Assembly (NCBI GenBank): GCA_020852965.1
Contig: JADYZV010000180.1
Span: forward strand, 1 to 64,000
Direction: 5' to 3'
From: Pirellulaceae bacterium
GTDB lineage: Bacteria > Planctomycetota > Planctomycetia > Pirellulales > Pirellulaceae
Length of the DNA stretch: 64,000 nt
The position numbers and the translations under genes are program-made. Below the pieces are notes generated by a model. It had not been told where the DNA came from. It searched no databases and worked only from the letters and a program-made list of their open reading frames with translations. Below are positions 62,801 through 64,000 of the stretch, one piece after another. Position 1 is the stretch's first letter; the number at the start of each line of letters is the position of its first letter.

Positions 62801-64000
62801 TGCGCTTGCAGAGTGCCTCGAATGAATCCTTGGTCGTCAAGTTCGATGGCTATGGTTCGGATTTCAATCGTAACATCGGGGCTGGTTTGACCGCCAACGG
62901 ACAACTCACCTCAGCCACCGATCGGGTCGGCGGAACTTTGCATGTTCTCGGTCAGCCTGGCTTCCCAGTAATCCTCACCAGCCTGTTTGACGATACCGTG
63001 GGTGCTGGTTTGCAACCGGACGGCACGCCGCAAACCGACACCAACAACGACGGTATCGGTTCCATTCCACAAGCCGCCGATTGGCGCGGTCTACTGCTCG
63101 ATCAGTATTCCAACGATCGCAATGTTGGGATCGTATTGGAAACGGAGAACTTTACTGCTGCTGCACCTGGCCCCAACGGCGACGTGAATACGGCTCAAGT
63201 GCTCGGCGGACTAGCTTCGTCGCCCGACACGGGAAATGAACAGAATCGACTTGGATTTGTAGTAGAAGGCGTCTTGAGCCAAAGCGAAGACATCGACGTC
63301 TATAGTTTTGCGGGTACCGCCGGGGCGGAAGTGTGGTTCGATATTGACCAGACCAGGAACAACCTCGACCTCGTGCTCGAGCTGCTCGATGCGAATGGTC
63401 AACTGCTGGCGCGCAGCGACAATAGCACCGCCGAAGCGGTCGATCCTAGCTTGATCTTCGTCTCGCCATTGATCGCTGCCAGTAGCGTGAATCCGTTGGT
63501 GACAGGTATCACCGCCGCGCGGCTGACCAGTAGTGGAGCCGTCAAGGAAGCGGGTACTACCAATCCACTCGATCCTGGTTTGCGCGTGCGCCTACCCGGA
63601 GCGCCGGGAAACCCAAGCACATTCTTTGTGCGCGTCCGCAGCGCAAGCACCAATGCCAACGCCACGAACGCGGGCTTGACCTCGGGTTCGTATCAATTGC
63701 AAGTCCGCTTGCGCGAAGAACAGGAGTGGGCGGGTTCGTCGATCAATTACGCCGACATTCGCTATGCGATGAACGGAGTGCATTTGCGCGGACTGCCGGG
63801 CGAGTCGCCACTGATCGGCGAAGCGGCCGAAGATGAAAGCGTTCGCAATGGTCAGATCTATGCCAACAATGGTGTGGCTACCGGTGGAGGTGTTACCACC
63901 AGTGGTTTTGGAGGCGGGTTCTTCGGCTTCGCCAACGTGGATAAGCAAGTCGGCAACCGCCCTCAATACGTGGGCAATCTGCTCGCATCGGCGAAGGGGG
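56866..64000 (+). CDS. Giant multidomain surface protein, 3' end beyond the window
   Basis: The frame is open from ATG at 56866 to the last base, at least 2378 codons. AAGGG lies before the start. The N-terminus reads MLLEQLEQRQLLAVGPQ, the LExRxLLA-type motif typical of giant planctomycete proteins. In order follow Ig-like/beta repeats (to ~residue 580), a metzincin-like domain (about 600-740), a pre-peptidase C-terminal-type (PPC) region near residue 790 (DGTDIDLYRFEVDFG), beta-sandwich and flagellin/Ig-like segments, then a right-handed parallel beta-helix start, TIFVDKSAGPNADGS, at about 1160. Two fibronectin-like repeats with YRSQAGG and YRSSGDG come near 1520-1720, more beta-helix, and another PPC domain (DIDVYSFAGTAGAEVWF) near 2143. 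The metzincin zinc motif is degenerate. It is probably secreted or surface-bound, for adhesion or matrix. Confidence 0.92.
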   Translation, partial: MAVRNSQSISSSRSKLADSGSSRRAAQSRLRHMLLEQLEQRQLLAVGPQLIGIQPNSSDLLSSGDVRTQAPNELVFRFDDSQVIDAATLSGIRITSAGNDGSFGTSTAQSDFGSNGGANIQLSAVVPGQTWTVQVTHASLAASAPPTIAVTGSSIAITLNTNPSGRTTADALVSAINSSVALTGKLTAKLNGGLGTAPLGIAAANSYAPIAVNQSNDRILTPGAVLVGQSPNENEVTFRFAETLKDDNYRIEIFGFDDPSSGVVGLRNTLPTGTGDLFVPSVAGTRKDTVDFRLDLGPQVIAVVPQPVVRVGTGLQQQRDTVVVYFDTDKLLVENNSAGQPTARSVENPAFYQLIFTSDTVRNTDDTTFLPTSVKYNAATNTATLKFSGDLNELMPSSVGPATYRLRIGTRETTPTAPTRSEGTANVITDLNTDGAVKLRLTSRAVGESAGGTQVIFLNTRSGTPAVSVAGNVVTVDMGRDSLTAAELLTLLRGSTAASNLFSASLEPGSVASTVVGNTNLAFSPLTLVGLGSSFDTASNLGVIGSATQTTTSLVLSSAIDPQTFALDLPGASDDPAHRQLAQNLLGGFEDHVNPAFGADATDGITTIYYNFQAVYGQSNSGIALGNSIGSVEKARAREVLSLWSKYIGVQFVETSDLGLTIAAGPVSGIATPLGTTLINEGQFSVAIDPTFQNPLIVLSATNNWGTEYGASYTRTMAAAVGIALGLEHAGDLPETTLLRLDPTFLAGSGPLVDVNDIQLTASDEKYEPIVPGNQDILHASYLYRPDGTDIDLYRFEVDFGAGDRVGILTAETYAQRLGNSSPLDTELMLFRQQQASATTTMGATVPLSLRFEAVRSGAQGNQLQIFFTQTERGNASKPTILTYPNAISIDLNSTTGSESTVQDIIDAIKNSPAASSLVRVSLVTGAASTKVGDNLLSQNPVTLVGGGMQLVSQNDDYFSRDSLLTQSLGSGVYYLGVSASGNDNYNASIDGTGFGGQSQGNYDLRLTFRAAVDASQTIQDAIGSAPGDVAVGFDGDSDGVPGGSYDFWFQTRPLQRTLTFNAGASSALEGRTITVTGASGASQVFEFSSDTSIAAGRVRIAYTNGSTAGDLANALANAITSRGSLGVGAIANGVSLKLSGERSIAIDPLVKLIDVAGKTIFVDKSAGPNADGSLAKPFNNISGSGVPNAFSSTFPGDIVRIVGNGGVDNNLATEADNFAYEIGNGLLAGSVLSDGVSMDIPKGVTTMIDAGAVFKLRGARIGVGSSNLSIDRSGGALQVLGAPVLLDASGNAQRKTSGAVAEGLVYFTSWLDESIGFDAYTPTTTPTSGNWGGISFRHDVDSSAGRQDLENEGIFLQYINHADIRYGGGTVVLESISQTVYPIQMIDVRPTITDNRISRSSSAAMSAAPNSFEETNFNEPRFQQNGAFTSDYDRVGPEIRRNTLLGNSLNALFVSVGSGGLSVAGRFDDVDIVHVLTDNLIVNGTAGGALIDGTAPPVALLSLGPNVGGTLLPGVYNYKVTYVDRNGYESAPSDASAGINLTAGQTAISVAGLPSASGDFVERKLYRSQAGGAGPYRLVAKLDRTTSTFLDIGQVAGGTLARDRADVSAVTTTALTTGTLAIGTYSYRVVMVDAGGREGLASSPTAARDLTAAGSIQLTNLPLTLAGYTSRRIYRSSGDGTSPYVLVGELSDAGSSAVRTFTDVGSTLGRTLAAEALGVTRPRLNASLVIDPGAIIKLEASRIEAMFGANIIAEGTDGKPVVFTSKLDDTVGAGGTFDTNNNGTATGPSPRDWGGIYVGPTSSLSVDYARFAYGGGVTKLDSTFRAFNTIEVHQADARIAHTLFENNADGFGGQGPGTRLGRLSNEPSTIFVRGAQPTILGNVFRGNTGSAITIDANSMTDDLNSDPGRQTGAADRNSNYLANRGPLIRENRFVNNGLNGLKIRGDTLTTASVWDDTDIVHVVYNEIFTGNVQHEGGLRLQSASNESLVVKFDGYGSDFNRNIGAGLTANGQLTSATDRVGGTLHVLGQPGFPVILTSLFDDTVGAGLQPDGTPQTDTNNDGIGSIPQAADWRGLLLDQYSNDRNVGIVLETENFTAAAPGPNGDVNTAQVLGGLASSPDTGNEQNRLGFVVEGVLSQSEDIDVYSFAGTAGAEVWFDIDQTRNNLDLVLELLDANGQLLARSDNSTAEAVDPSLIFVSPLIAASSVNPLVTGITAARLTSSGAVKEAGTTNPLDPGLRVRLPGAPGNPSTFFVRVRSASTNANATNAGLTSGSYQLQVRLREEQEWAGSSINYADIRYAMNGVHLRGLPGESPLIGEAAEDESVRNGQIYANNGVATGGGVTTSGFGGGFFGFANVDKQVGNRPQYVGNLLASAKG

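Overview
The window reads as a chromosomal segment from a Planctomycetota bacterium, most like the Pirellulales (Rhodopirellula-type) group. This is inferred from gene content, since there is no rRNA gene to confirm it. The pointers are a secreted heme-binding protein with a C-terminal CxxCH domain, three secreted formylglycine-type sulfatases, an SHD1-domain protein, a glycine-rich secreted protein, a probable PPi-type PEP carboxykinase, a giant surface protein that begins with an LEQRQLLA-type motif, and many short dispersed intergenic repeats. No tRNA, rRNA, CRISPR array, transposase or prophage gene was recognised.

Layout. 0-5 kb: a sugar-nucleotide epimerase, then a reverse-strand set of TadE/TadG-like pseudopilins and a secreted DUF4114 protein. 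5-15.5 kb: an aldehyde dehydrogenase, methionine aminopeptidase, a broken HEPN-type gene, the 1168-residue PEPCK-like protein, the heme-binding protein and a broken alpha/beta hydrolase. 16-24 kb: an ammonium transporter, a MATE exporter, a 2-hydroxyacid dehydrogenase, a Ser/Thr kinase, a family 2 glycosyltransferase and a MerR-TPR protein whose linker is built from a dispersed DNA repeat. 24-36 kb: secreted proteins and a sulfatase island with a HAD phosphatase, three sulfatases and the tail of a DUF1254/DUF1214 gene. 36-42 kb: outer-membrane proteins (FadL-type, OprP-type, phenol-MetA-type) and a YiaV/YiaW-like pair. 42-50 kb: an SHD1 protein, an unknown secreted protein, PqiA/PqiB-type lipid transport proteins, an FG-GAP repeat protein, a small membrane protein and a HIT protein. 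50-56.5 kb: a coiled-coil membrane protein, a secreted glycine-rich protein with a clear promoter and terminator, and an acyl-adenylating enzyme next to an aldehyde dehydrogenase. From 56.9 kb to the window end runs one giant open frame, incomplete at its 3' end.

How it fits together. Much of the window serves the cell envelope and use of sulfated organic matter: outer-membrane porins, secreted sulfatases, a secreted phosphatase, envelope lipid transport and large adhesin-like proteins. The most distinctive feature beyond the genes is the density of short repeat families and large hairpins between genes. One family has entered a coding sequence in frame. Two genes are visibly decaying (HEPN, alpha/beta hydrolase), and a third survives only as a C-terminal remnant (DUF1214).
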